A stretch of 55,462 nucleotides of DNA from Ruminococcus sp. (GTDB lineage Bacteria; Bacillota; Clostridia; Oscillospirales; Ruminococcaceae): the NCBI GenBank assembly GCA_015066935.1, contig SVNK01000012.1, forward strand, positions 1 through 55,462, read 5' to 3'. Shown in pieces: positions 15,235-22,972 of the stretch (positions within the stretch are counted from its first letter, which is position 1; each line of letters opens with the position of its first letter). The position numbers and the translations under genes were made by a program. Below the pieces are notes generated by a model. It did not search any database. It was not told the origin of the DNA and saw only the letters and a list, made by a program, of their open reading frames with translations.

Positions 15235-16100
15235 TACTTGTCCTCGAGGTTTTTAAGAGCCTTCAGTTCCTCACGGTTGACTCTGATTTCAGCGTCCTTG
15301 AGAAGCTTGACATCGTTTCTGTCGAGGGTAACGGGAACCTCTGATTTTTCGGTTTTTACACGAAGCTTGCCTGTGATGAGGTTGACTTCTTCGACTCTGC
15401 CCTTATCGCCTTCGGGAGTTACAACGATAGCTCCTGCCTTGGGAGTGATTTTCAGCAGTTCTTCATAGACGTTCTGTTCGTTTTTAAGACAGCACATAAG
15501 ACGTCCGCATGTACCTGAAATCTTTGTCGGATTGAGGGAGAGACCCTGTTCCTTTGCCATTTTTATGGATACGGGCTGGAAGTCGCCCATATAGCCCTTG
15601 CAGCAGAATTCACGTCCGCAGATTCCGAGTCCGCCGAGAATCTTTGCTTCGTCACGGACACCGATTTGTCTGAGTTCGATACGTGTTCTGAAAACAGCGG
15701 CGAGGTCTTTTACAAGGTCACGGAAGTCAACACGGTTTTCCGCAGTGAAATAGAAAAGCAGCTTGTTGTTATCGAATGTACATTCAACGTCCACAAGACA
15801 CATTTTAAGTTTGCGGAAAGCGATTTTCTCCTCACAGATTTTAAAAGCCTCGGCTTCCTTCTGTTTATTTTTTTCAAGGATTTTCAGGTCTGCGGGAGTT
15901 GCAAGTCTGATAATCGGCTTCAGGGGAGAATTTATCTCGTTATCCTGAATTTCCCTGTTTGCGATGACGATTTCTCCGCACTCAACGCCACGGACGGTCT
16001 CGACTATCGCCTTATCGCCGACATTCGCCTTGATACCCTCAGGTGAAAAGTAATATATTTTTCCCACGCTTTTAAAGCGTACACCAACAATTTCCTTCAT
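15234..16100 (-). CDS. ricT: RicT (YaaT/PSP1 family)
   Basis: The 288-residue protein matches the PSP1 C-terminal domain family, called RicT in Bacillus, which with RicA and RicF forms an Fe-S complex that adjusts RNase Y cleavage. The cysteine cluster CGREFCC and CGRLMCCLKNEQ (about 170-215) is fully conserved, with GYMGDFQPVSIKMAKEQ between. A KOW-like C-terminal segment (about 225-265) and a lysine-rich end follow. Downstream of holB is its normal place in Firmicutes. The ribosome site GGAG lies just upstream of the start at 16100. Confidence 0.93.
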   Translation of the reverse strand: MKEIVGVRFKSVGKIYYFSPEGIKANVGDKAIVETVRGVECGEIVIANREIQDNEINSPLKPIIRLATPADLKILEKNKQKEAEAFKICEEKIAFRKLKMCLVDVECTFDNNKLLFYFTAENRVDFRDLVKDLAAVFRTRIELRQIGVRDEAKILGGLGICGREFCCKGYMGDFQPVSIKMAKEQGLSLNPTKISGTCGRLMCCLKNEQNVYEELLKITPKAGAIVVTPEGDKGRVEEVNLITGKLRVKTEKSEVPVTLDRNDVKLLKDAEIRVNREELKALKNLEDK

Positions 16101-16110
16101 ATAAAGCTCC

Positions 16111-17091
16111 TTAAATTATTTCCGTAATCTCTGCACATAATGCCGCAAGCACAAGCGGTATTCCGACATTTGCCTCAACGGCTCTCCATGCGTGTTCGAT
16201 ACGGCGGTGAATCTTAGCCGCCTGCGATGATGTAAGCTGCCTTGAAAGACTTTCCGCACCGCTTCTGTAACAGCCCACAAGACGGCTTGCAGCGTCCTCG
16301 GAGAGAACAGCCGCATCCCTGATGAGCATATCCAGCATGGAAAGTACGCATCTAACATCATTTCTTTCCTTGCCAAGCGAAAAGAACACCGTATTCATTG
16401 CGTATTCATCTTTTCTTATTATACTATCCGCAATGGATTTTGTCAAATCGACCTGTTTTTTCAGTTCGTCGTCGATAAGATAGCGGATACCCATACCGAT
16501 GTTCCCGTGAAAGCACTCAACGGCACGGTCGATTTCCTCGGGAGTTCTTCCCTCGTCGGCAAGAGCCTCCCTTGCCTCCTCCTCTGTACACACCGAAACT
16601 CTGAATGATACGCAGCGTGAGATTATGGTCGGGAGGAAGTCTGACTTCGATTCCGCCGTAAATATGAAGTAGGCGTAATCGGGCGGTTCTTCGACGAGCT
16701 TGAGCAGAGCATTCTGAGTTCTGGGGTCCATATTATGGCAGTCGGCGAAGATGTAGACCTTTCTGCCGCTGCTGTTGTTCGGACGCACGAAAGCGCTGCT
16801 TATAACGCTTCTTGCGGTCTCGACGGAATAGCCTCCGAGCTTGCCGCTTCTGGGGACGTACATAACGTCGGGGTGATAGCCCATATCAACATTGCGGCAG
16901 CTTGTACATTGACCGCAGGGTCTGCCGTTATCGGGAGATTCGCAGAGAAGCTGTTTTGTGTAATACTTTGCCATAAGCTTGCGTCCGCTGCCCTTTTCGC
17001 CCCAGAAAAGGACCGTATGCGCAGGCTTTTTCCGTATAGTCATGCTTTCGAGAGTAGAAAGCAGATATTTGTTTCCTTTGATAATTTTCAT
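16111..17091 (-). CDS. holB: DNA polymerase III delta-prime subunit
   Basis: The 326-residue protein is the clamp-loader subunit delta-prime. It has a degenerate P-loop GEKGSGRK (about 31-38), a zinc-binding CESPDNGRPCGQCTSC cluster (about 51-66) and the SRC motif in PTIISRCVSF (about 150). The C-terminal collar domain is weakly conserved. I place the start at 17091 because it gives the usual N-terminus (GNKYLLSTLESM); an upstream ATG at 17142 lies four bases after the decarboxylase stop and neither has a strong ribosome site. In many Firmicutes tmk lies just upstream of holB; here it is absent. Confidence 0.88.
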   Translation of the reverse strand: MKIIKGNKYLLSTLESMTIRKKPAHTVLFWGEKGSGRKLMAKYYTKQLLCESPDNGRPCGQCTSCRNVDMGYHPDVMYVPRSGKLGGYSVETARSVISSAFVRPNNSSGRKVYIFADCHNMDPRTQNALLKLVEEPPDYAYFIFTAESKSDFLPTIISRCVSFRVSVCTEEEAREALADEGRTPEEIDRAVECFHGNIGMGIRYLIDDELKKQVDLTKSIADSIIRKDEYAMNTVFFSLGKERNDVRCVLSMLDMLIRDAAVLSEDAASRLVGCYRSGAESLSRQLTSSQAAKIHRRIEHAWRAVEANVGIPLVLAALCAEITEII

Positions 17092-17145
17092 AATATAATC
17101 CGTTCTGTAAATCACGGTTCTGACGCCGTGAAAAGTCATCAATTA

Positions 17146-18477
17146 TTATTTTACCACATTTACCGTTGAAATGCCATACCTTTTTAAAATATTTATACAG
17201 TTTTCGCTGATAATTTCTCCGCTTACGGCAATCGGTACCGCAGGCGGACACGGAACATTTACCGCACCGCAGATTCTTCCCAAGGCTTCGTCCACGGAAA
17301 TCTCCTCGCACGGAGCAAATACGGCGTCCCTTACCGACATCGCCCTTTCCGCAGGATAAAGCTCAAAAATGACGGACTTCGGTTCGTGGCGTTCCGCTTT
17401 TTCAAGAGCCTTCCACATCGCACCTTTAAGGCGGATATAGTCCTCCCAACGACAGACAGGAGACATCAGCAGTATCACAAGGGAGTCGTCGGCGTACTCA
17501 CATTCACAGCCGTTTTCACGCAGAAGCTGAGCAAGCTCCGTTCCGCAGAATCCGCTTTCCTCAGCCATTATCGTCACATGGAAAGGCTCTCCCTCAGCGA
17601 ATTTCAGCGTCCCTGAGAACTCCGTGCGAAGTTCTCTGAGAAGGGGGAGATTCTCCGCAATATCGGCACGGATATTTTCACGTATATACTCCGTGCAGAG
17701 GTCGAGCGACGCCATTATCGGATACGAGGGACTCGTCGAAGCAAAGAGACCCATTGTCTGTTTCAGTCTTGCAGCAGAATACTCCTCCCTTGAACTGTGG
17801 AGCATAGCGGTTCCCGTGAGTGCAGGCAGCATTTTGTGTGCCGAATCGCAGCAGAGGTCGGCTCCGAGAGCAATCGGGTGCTGATTTTCCGGCATGAAGG
17901 CGAGGTGAGCACCGTGAGCGTTGTCAACAATAAGTCTTGAATCATATCTGCGGCAGATTTCCGCAAGAGCCGCTATATCTGCTGTTTTTCCCGTATAATC
18001 GGGGGAGGTTACATACAGACACGAAGGTTCGCTGCAGCTTTTCAGAAGTTCTTCAACCTGTTCGGGGACAATCTCTCCCGACAGGATTCCGCCGTTGTAT
18101 ACGGGGATTATCCATTCAACGCCGATTCCGAGGAGTGCCGCTGCATTCAGAAAGGCTCTGTGGACGTTGCGGACCGCAAAAATGCGTCGGTTTTCCTGCT
18201 TCATGACTGCGAGCATGGCTTGTATGCAGAGCGTTGAGCCTGCCGCAGAGTAAACGGTTGCCGTCGTCCTGTAAAGCTCCGACATATTTTTTTCGCTTTC
18301 CGCAATTATCCCCGAGGCTTCAAAGAGACTGTCGGCACCGCTTATTTCGGTTATGTCAAGCTGAGTGATTTCCGCAAGCTCACGTGGAACGGCACGTCCC
18401 TTATGTCCGGGCATATGACATCTCAGCGTTCCTGATTTATTGTACTCCGTGATAAAATCGAATATCGGTCTTTTCAT
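17146..18477 (-). CDS. Orn/Lys/Arg decarboxylase family PLP enzyme
   Basis: The 443-residue protein is a fold-type I PLP enzyme of the short YaaO/SpeA group: it has FHMPGHKGR-like CHMPGHKGR near residue 20, the PLP-binding DNAHGAHL (about 184-191) and the Schiff-base lysine in DSAHKMLPALTG (about 212). It would decarboxylate arginine, lysine or ornithine for polyamine synthesis; the substrate is not determinable here. It precedes holB as in B. subtilis. AGGAGAG stands just before the start at 18477. No other polyamine gene is nearby. Confidence 0.9.
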   Translation of the reverse strand: MKRPIFDFITEYNKSGTLRCHMPGHKGRAVPRELAEITQLDITEISGADSLFEASGIIAESEKNMSELYRTTATVYSAAGSTLCIQAMLAVMKQENRRIFAVRNVHRAFLNAAALLGIGVEWIIPVYNGGILSGEIVPEQVEELLKSCSEPSCLYVTSPDYTGKTADIAALAEICRRYDSRLIVDNAHGAHLAFMPENQHPIALGADLCCDSAHKMLPALTGTAMLHSSREEYSAARLKQTMGLFASTSPSYPIMASLDLCTEYIRENIRADIAENLPLLRELRTEFSGTLKFAEGEPFHVTIMAEESGFCGTELAQLLRENGCECEYADDSLVILLMSPVCRWEDYIRLKGAMWKALEKAERHEPKSVIFELYPAERAMSVRDAVFAPCEEISVDEALGRICGAVNVPCPPAVPIAVSGEIISENCINILKRYGISTVNVVK

Positions 18478-18488
18478 AGCAATCTCTC

Positions 18489-18785
18489 CTAAATGTAATA
18501 TTGCAGTATTCTGTATAATCTGAGTCTCGCACGTGCCATTGCTGCCGAAACTGCCTGCGGCGTAATTCCAAGCTCCTCGCCTATGCGGACTGTATCTTTC
18601 TTTTTAAAATAGTATAACATAATTATTTGTTTTTGTCTTGGGGTAAGCTCGTTATTTATTACTTTTAACAATATTTTCCTCAGACGGAGTGCATTATCTT
18701 CGCCCTCGTCACCGTCGAGGATAGCTCTTATCCCTTTATCTGCCTCGCCTGTGAATGTATCCGAGTAGCTTTCACGTCTTGCCAC
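18489..18785 (-). CDS. Sigma-region-4 helix-turn-helix protein
   Basis: The 98-residue protein consists mostly of a sigma-70 region 4 HTH: NELTPRQKQIIMLYYFKKK then VRIGEELGITPQAVSAAMARARLRLYRIL. It lacks region 2, so it is not a complete sigma factor; similar small proteins occur as phage-type late regulators. Its start overlaps the end of the upstream coiled-coil gene by 14 bases, and the decarboxylase begins 11 bases after its stop. It is the second gene behind a promoter with a LexA-box-like palindrome. Confidence 0.7.
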   Translation of the reverse strand: MARRESYSDTFTGEADKGIRAILDGDEGEDNALRLRKILLKVINNELTPRQKQIIMLYYFKKKDTVRIGEELGITPQAVSAAMARARLRLYRILQYYI

Positions 18786-19005
18786 GCTGTACCGTCCTCC
18801 TTACGCAGGACTCAAGATGTTCGATAATTTCCTCCATCTGACTGTTCTCGACGTATAAAAGACGTATCCGACGTTCAAGGTCAAGCTCGCCGATGGTATC
18901 CTCTCTGCCCTGCTTTTTCAGTTTATTTTTCAGCTGTGTCAGCTCGCATATCCGAGCCTTTACCAGAGCACAGCTTTCCGTATAGCCGTTTATCAGCTGC
19001 TGCAT
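18772..19005 (-). CDS. Small coiled-coil protein
   Basis: A 77-residue, highly charged, helical protein (QQLINGYTESCALVKARICE at its start) predicted to form a coiled coil. I do not recognise a family beyond resemblance to small DUF1492-type partners of sigma-like genes. The start at 19005 is chosen because AAGGGAG (19014-19020) precedes it by eight bases; a GTG at 19014 in the same frame would sit on the ribosome site itself. It is the first gene of the run that continues through the decarboxylase, holB, ricT, queH and ybaK. Confidence 0.55.
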   Translation of the reverse strand: MQQLINGYTESCALVKARICELTQLKNKLKKQGREDTIGELDLERRIRLLYVENSQMEEIIEHLESCVRRTVQRGKT

Positions 19006-19046
19006 CAGTTCCACTCCCTTCGTATTGATGTGTTTTCGATAGCGAC

Positions 19047-19060
19047 AGAACTTATGTTCT
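19047..19060. promoter_or_regulatory. LexA (SOS) box candidate
   Basis: AGAAC-TTAT-GTTCT matches the Gram-positive LexA consensus GAAC-N4-GTTC exactly, with an extra matching base on each side. It lies about 10-25 bases downstream of the predicted transcription start. A near match, GAAC-ATAT-TTTC, lies at 19083-19094 in the promoter spacer. Confidence 0.6.
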
Positions 19061-19076
19061 TTTCCTTGTAAAAACT

Positions 19077-19105
19077 ATTATAGAACATATTTTCTGCATT
19101 GTCAA
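19077..19105 (-). promoter_or_regulatory. Strong promoter of the coiled-coil/sigma-like operon
   Basis: On the minus strand TTGACA (19100-19105), exactly 17 bases, TATAAT (19077-19082): a consensus promoter. It is bracketed by LexA-like palindromes. Confidence 0.8.
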
Positions 19106-19160
19106 GAGGGTGGGAACATTTGTTTTATTTTTAATTAAATAAATTTGTCGAATAAAAAAC

Positions 19161-19179
19161 GGACGACCATTGGTCGCCC
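19161..19179. repeat. Second copy of the GGACGACCA palindrome
   Basis: GGACGACCATTGGTCGCCC differs from 14013-14031 by one base. It lies between the SOS-type promoter and the nested-hairpin element. Confidence 0.55.
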
Positions 19180-19200
19180 GAAAACAATCGTCTTAACCGA

Positions 19201-19454
19201 TAATTAATGTGTCCTCAATAACCGCCGTCAGGCGGTTATTGCCCCGAACTTAGTTCGGGGAGCGCAAATTCTTTATAATATAAGGAATTTGCGCATCACA
19301 TTCATTGATGTCCTGCTCATTTTGCCCTATAGGGCAAAACAAAGTGCAGGAAAAATTATCAATTCCTTTATTTTTTCTTGCACTTTGTCAACTTAAAATT
19401 GGCTTTAAAAAGCTATACTAAGCCAATTTTAAGTTGATGAGCAGACATTAATTA
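19201..19454. repeat. Nested-hairpin element with 10-bp terminal inverted repeats
   Basis: The ends are perfect inverse repeats, TAATTAATGT (19201-19210) and ACATTAATTA (19445-19454). Inside are six hairpins in a row: AATAACCGCC/GGCGGTTATT (19217-19240), CCCCGAAC/GTTCGGGG (19242-19260), GCGCAAATTC/GAATTTGCGC (19262-19294), TTTTGCCC/GGGCAAAA (19320-19339), ACAAAGTGCA/TGCACTTTGT (19339-19388) and an 18-pair stem at 19388-19405 with 19420-19437. The last three are enclosed by an outer arm TGCTCAT/ATGAGCA (19314-19320, 19437-19443). There is no reading frame. It could be a MITE-like element or a structured RNA. Confidence 0.6.
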
Positions 19455-19480
19455 AAGGCGGAGCAAAAAACTCCGCCTTT
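19454..19480. terminator. Terminator after carB
   Basis: AAAGGCGGAG and CTCCGCCTTT form a ten-pair stem around a seven-base loop, six bases beyond the carB stop. The T-tract on the minus side is short. Confidence 0.7.
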
Positions 19481-19489
19481 GAAAGTTAT

Positions 19490-22400
19490 TTACTTGATGT
19501 CAGCGTGGTGAGCCTGAAGTGACTTGACGCCGAATGTTTTGCTTTCCTTTCTGCTCTCCTTGATAGCACGGATACCCTCTGTGCTTGCCTTTGCAGCAGC
19601 CATTGTTGTAATGTAGGGGATACGGTGCTTGATAGCAGTCTTACGGATGTAGCTGTCGTCGTGGGCACTTGTTTTGCCTGCGGGAGTGTTGATGATAAGC
19701 TGGATTTCGCCGTTTGCAATCTCGTCAGCAATATTGGGACGACCTTCATAAATCTTGAAGATACGCTCGCAGGGAATACCTGCCTCAACGATGAGCTTAT
19801 AGCACTTGTGAGTTGCAATAATGCGGAAGCCGAGTTCGTGGAATGCCTTGGCGATGTCGAGAAGCTCCGGCTTATCTCTGTCGCAGATTGAGAGGAGAAC
19901 TGTACCTTCCTCGGGAAGCTTTGTCTGAGTAGCCTCCTGTGCCTTGTAGTAAGCCTCGCCGAATGAGTGTGAAATTCCGAGAACCTCACCTGTAGAACGC
20001 ATTTCGGGTCCGAGAACGGGGTCAACCTCCTGGAACATATTGAATGGGAAGACAGCTTCCTTTACGCCGTAGTGGCTGATAACCTTGTCCTTGAGTTCGG
20101 GTACGGGAGAAGGCTTGCCGGTGAGAGAAGAAGTGATGATCTCTGTGGCAATCTTTACCATGTTGATGTTGCACACCTTGGAAACAAGGGGAACTGTTCT
20201 GGAAGCACGTGGATTAGCCTCGAGAACGTATACTGTATCGCCTTCGATAGCGTACTGCATATTCATAAGACCGCATACATTCATTTCAACGGCAATTCTC
20301 TTGGTGTAGTCCTTGATTGTTGCAATCTGAGCCTCTGTGAGGTTCTTTGATGGGAGGATACAAGCTGAGTCGCCCGAATGAACGCCTGCAAGCTCGATAT
20401 GCTCCATAACAGTGGGAACGAAGCAGTTTGTACCGTCTGAGATAGCGTCGGCCTCGCACTCTGTAGCGTGGTTAAGGAAGCGGTCGATGAGGATAGGTCT
20501 GTCGGGAGTTACGCCGACTGCTGCTGACATATAAACTCTCATCATTTCGTCGTCGTGAACGATTTCCATTCCACGTCCGCCGAGAACGTATGAGGGACGT
20601 ACCATAACGGGATAGCCGATACGGTTTGCGATTTCGAGAGCCTCGTCAACATTTACAGCCATTCCTGCCTCAGGCATGGGGATTTCGAGCTTATCCATCA
20701 TTGCACGGAAGTGGTCTCTGTCCTCAGCGAGGTCGATGGTTTCGGGAGTTGTACCGAGGATATTTACGCCGTATTTCTTGAGGTCGTTAGCGAGGTTAAG
20801 GGGAGTCTGTCCGCCGAACTGAGCAATAACGCCGACGGGCTTTTCCTTATCGTGGATACTGAGAACGTCCTCAAGGGTGAGGGGTTCGAAGTAGAGCTTA
20901 TCTGATGTATCGTAGTCTGTTGAAACGGTTTCGGGGTTGCAGTTTACGATGATTGACTCGAAGCCGAGCTTCTTGAGTGCAAGAGCAGCGTGAACGCAGC
21001 AGTAGTCGAATTCGATACCCTGACCGATTCTGTTGGGACCGCCGCCGAGAATCATAATCTTGGGATTCTCGGAAGAAGGACTCTTATCCTCGTCGAGGTG
21101 GTATGTTGAGTAGTAGTAAGCCGCATTTTCTGTACCGCTTACGTGAACGCCCTCCCATGCCTGCTTGATGCCGAAGCCGATGCGGGCATTTCTGACTTCC
21201 TCCTCTGTAACTTCGAGGAGAGAGCTGAGGTAGCGGTCTGAGAAGCCGTCGAGCTTAGCCTGTCTGAGGACGTCCTCTGCGGGAACGCTGCCCTTCATGG
21301 AGATGAGATTTTCCTCTTCCTGAACGAGTTCGAGCATCTGATTGAGGAACCAGTGCTTGATTTTTGTAAGCTCGAAGATTTCGTCTACTGTCGCACCCTT
21401 ACGGAGAGCTTCATATATAATGAACTGTCTTTCGCTTGTGGGGAATCTGAGCTGAGAGAGGAGCTCTTCCTTGGTCTGTTCGTGGAAGTTCTTAGCGAAT
21501 CCGAGACCGTATCTGCCTGTTTCAAGACTTCTGATAGCCTTCTGGAAAGCTTCCTTATAGGTCTTGCCGATGCTCATAACTTCGCCGACAGCTCTCATCT
21601 GAGTGCCGAGCTTGTCTTCTGAGCCCTTGAACTTTTCGAATGCCCAGCGAGCGAACTTGATAACGATGTAATCGCCGTCGGGAGTATATTTATCAAGAGT
21701 ACCGTACTTTCCGCAGGGGATGTCCTTCAGGGTGAGACCGCAGGCGAGCATTGCGGAAACGAGAGCAATCGGGAAGCCTGTAGCCTTTGAAGCGAGTGCG
21801 GAAGAACGTGAAGTTCTGGGGTTGATTTCGATGATGATGATGCGTCCTGTTTCGGGGTCACGAGCAAACTGACAGTTACAGCCGCCGATAACCTCGATAG
21901 CCTCGATAATGGCATAAGCCTGACGCTGAAGCTCCTTCTGGATGTCCTCGGGGATTGTGAGCATGGGAGCAGAACAGAAGGAATCACCTGTATGAACGCC
22001 GATGGGGTCGATATTTTCGATAAAGCAGACAGTAATCTTGTTGTTTTCTGCGTCACGAACAACCTCAAGCTCAAGCTCTTCCCAGCCGCTTACGCACTCC
22101 TCAACGAGAACCTGTCCGACGAGTGAAGCCTGAAGTCCTCTTGCGCATACAACCTTCAGCTCATCAATATTATAAACGAGACCGCCGCCTGCGCCGCCCA
22201 TTGTATAAGCGGGACGGAGAACAACAGGATACTTGAGCTTTTCTGCAATTTTAACAGCCTCATCAACGGTGTAGGCGACTTCGCTGCGAGCCATATCAAT
22301 GCCGAGCTTATCCATAGCATGCTTGAACTCGATTCTGTCTTCACCACGCTCGATAGCGTCAACCTGAACTCCGATTACCTGCACATTATACTTTTTGAGG

Positions 22401-22720
22401 ACGCCTGCCTCGTCAAGCTCTGAGCAGAGGTTAAGACCGGACTGTCCGCCGAGGTTAGGCAGAAGAGCGTCGGGGCGTTCTTTTTCGATAATCTGAGTAA
22501 GTCTTGCAAGGTTCAGAGGCTCAATGTAGGTTATATCGGCTACATCGGGGTCTGTCATGATTGTAGCAGGGTTAGAGTTTACAAGAACGATCTCGTAGCC
22601 AAGGCTTCTGAGTGCCTTGCAGGCCTGTGTACCGGAGTAATCGAACTCACACGCCTGACCGATAATAATAGGTCCCGAACCGATGATCATGATCTTATTA
22701 ATGTCCTGTCTTTTTGGCAT
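19490..22720 (-). CDS. carB: Carbamoyl-phosphate synthase large subunit
   Basis: The 1076-residue protein makes carbamoyl phosphate for pyrimidine and arginine synthesis from bicarbonate, ATP and ammonia supplied by CarA. It has the two homologous ATP-grasp halves (N half from IMIIGSGPIIIGQACEFDYSG near residue 11, C half from IMILGGGPNRIGQGIEFDYC near 555) and the C-terminal MGS-like allosteric domain (about 935-1076). Length is normal. The start at 22720 follows GGGAG; the longer open frame to 22831 lacks a site. carA is not adjacent in this window, unlike in many bacteria. Confidence 0.97.
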   Translation of the reverse strand: MPKRQDINKIMIIGSGPIIIGQACEFDYSGTQACKALRSLGYEIVLVNSNPATIMTDPDVADITYIEPLNLARLTQIIEKERPDALLPNLGGQSGLNLCSELDEAGVLKKYNVQVIGVQVDAIERGEDRIEFKHAMDKLGIDMARSEVAYTVDEAVKIAEKLKYPVVLRPAYTMGGAGGGLVYNIDELKVVCARGLQASLVGQVLVEECVSGWEELELEVVRDAENNKITVCFIENIDPIGVHTGDSFCSAPMLTIPEDIQKELQRQAYAIIEAIEVIGGCNCQFARDPETGRIIIIEINPRTSRSSALASKATGFPIALVSAMLACGLTLKDIPCGKYGTLDKYTPDGDYIVIKFARWAFEKFKGSEDKLGTQMRAVGEVMSIGKTYKEAFQKAIRSLETGRYGLGFAKNFHEQTKEELLSQLRFPTSERQFIIYEALRKGATVDEIFELTKIKHWFLNQMLELVQEEENLISMKGSVPAEDVLRQAKLDGFSDRYLSSLLEVTEEEVRNARIGFGIKQAWEGVHVSGTENAAYYYSTYHLDEDKSPSSENPKIMILGGGPNRIGQGIEFDYCCVHAALALKKLGFESIIVNCNPETVSTDYDTSDKLYFEPLTLEDVLSIHDKEKPVGVIAQFGGQTPLNLANDLKKYGVNILGTTPETIDLAEDRDHFRAMMDKLEIPMPEAGMAVNVDEALEIANRIGYPVMVRPSYVLGGRGMEIVHDDEMMRVYMSAAVGVTPDRPILIDRFLNHATECEADAISDGTNCFVPTVMEHIELAGVHSGDSACILPSKNLTEAQIATIKDYTKRIAVEMNVCGLMNMQYAIEGDTVYVLEANPRASRTVPLVSKVCNINMVKIATEIITSSLTGKPSPVPELKDKVISHYGVKEAVFPFNMFQEVDPVLGPEMRSTGEVLGISHSFGEAYYKAQEATQTKLPEEGTVLLSICDRDKPELLDIAKAFHELGFRIIATHKCYKLIVEAGIPCERIFKIYEGRPNIADEIANGEIQLIINTPAGKTSAHDDSYIRKTAIKHRIPYITTMAAAKASTEGIRAIKESRKESKTFGVKSLQAHHADIK

Positions 22721-22821
22721 ATTGATCTCCCAACCCGTACATTTCTCAATGCACGATATTATATTTACCATGGAAGGCATTGAGGGGTTCAACGCTGTCA
22801 TGGCATACATTCTTACCTTAT

Positions 22822-22850
22822 ATAATAACACATAATTCCATAAAATGCAA
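22822..22850 (-). promoter_or_regulatory. carB promoter
   Basis: On the minus strand TTGCAT (22845-22850), 17 bases, TATTAT (22822-22827) with TGT before the -10. This leaves an untranslated leader of about 95 bases; no PyrR box or attenuator was recognised in it. Confidence 0.55.
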
Positions 22851-22926
22851 GGAGAATTTATAATTTCATATAGTAAAATTATTGTGAAAAATATTCAACT
22901 GCATGATGTTTTCACAGAGAATAACA

Positions 22927-22953
22927 AAGCCGCATCGTTGCGTGATGCGGCTT
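22927..22953 (-). terminator. Terminator after the zinc-ribbon repeat protein gene
   Basis: AAGCCGCATC and GATGCGGCTT form a ten-pair stem, 20 bases beyond the stop at 22973, followed on the minus strand by TTGTTATT. Confidence 0.65.
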
Positions 22954-22972
22954 ATGATTATGTATAATGGAA

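Noticed and set aside
22721..22831. N-terminal extension of carB
   Set aside because: The frame is open, but the conserved N-terminus and ribosome site support the start at 22720; the extra part is the untranslated leader.
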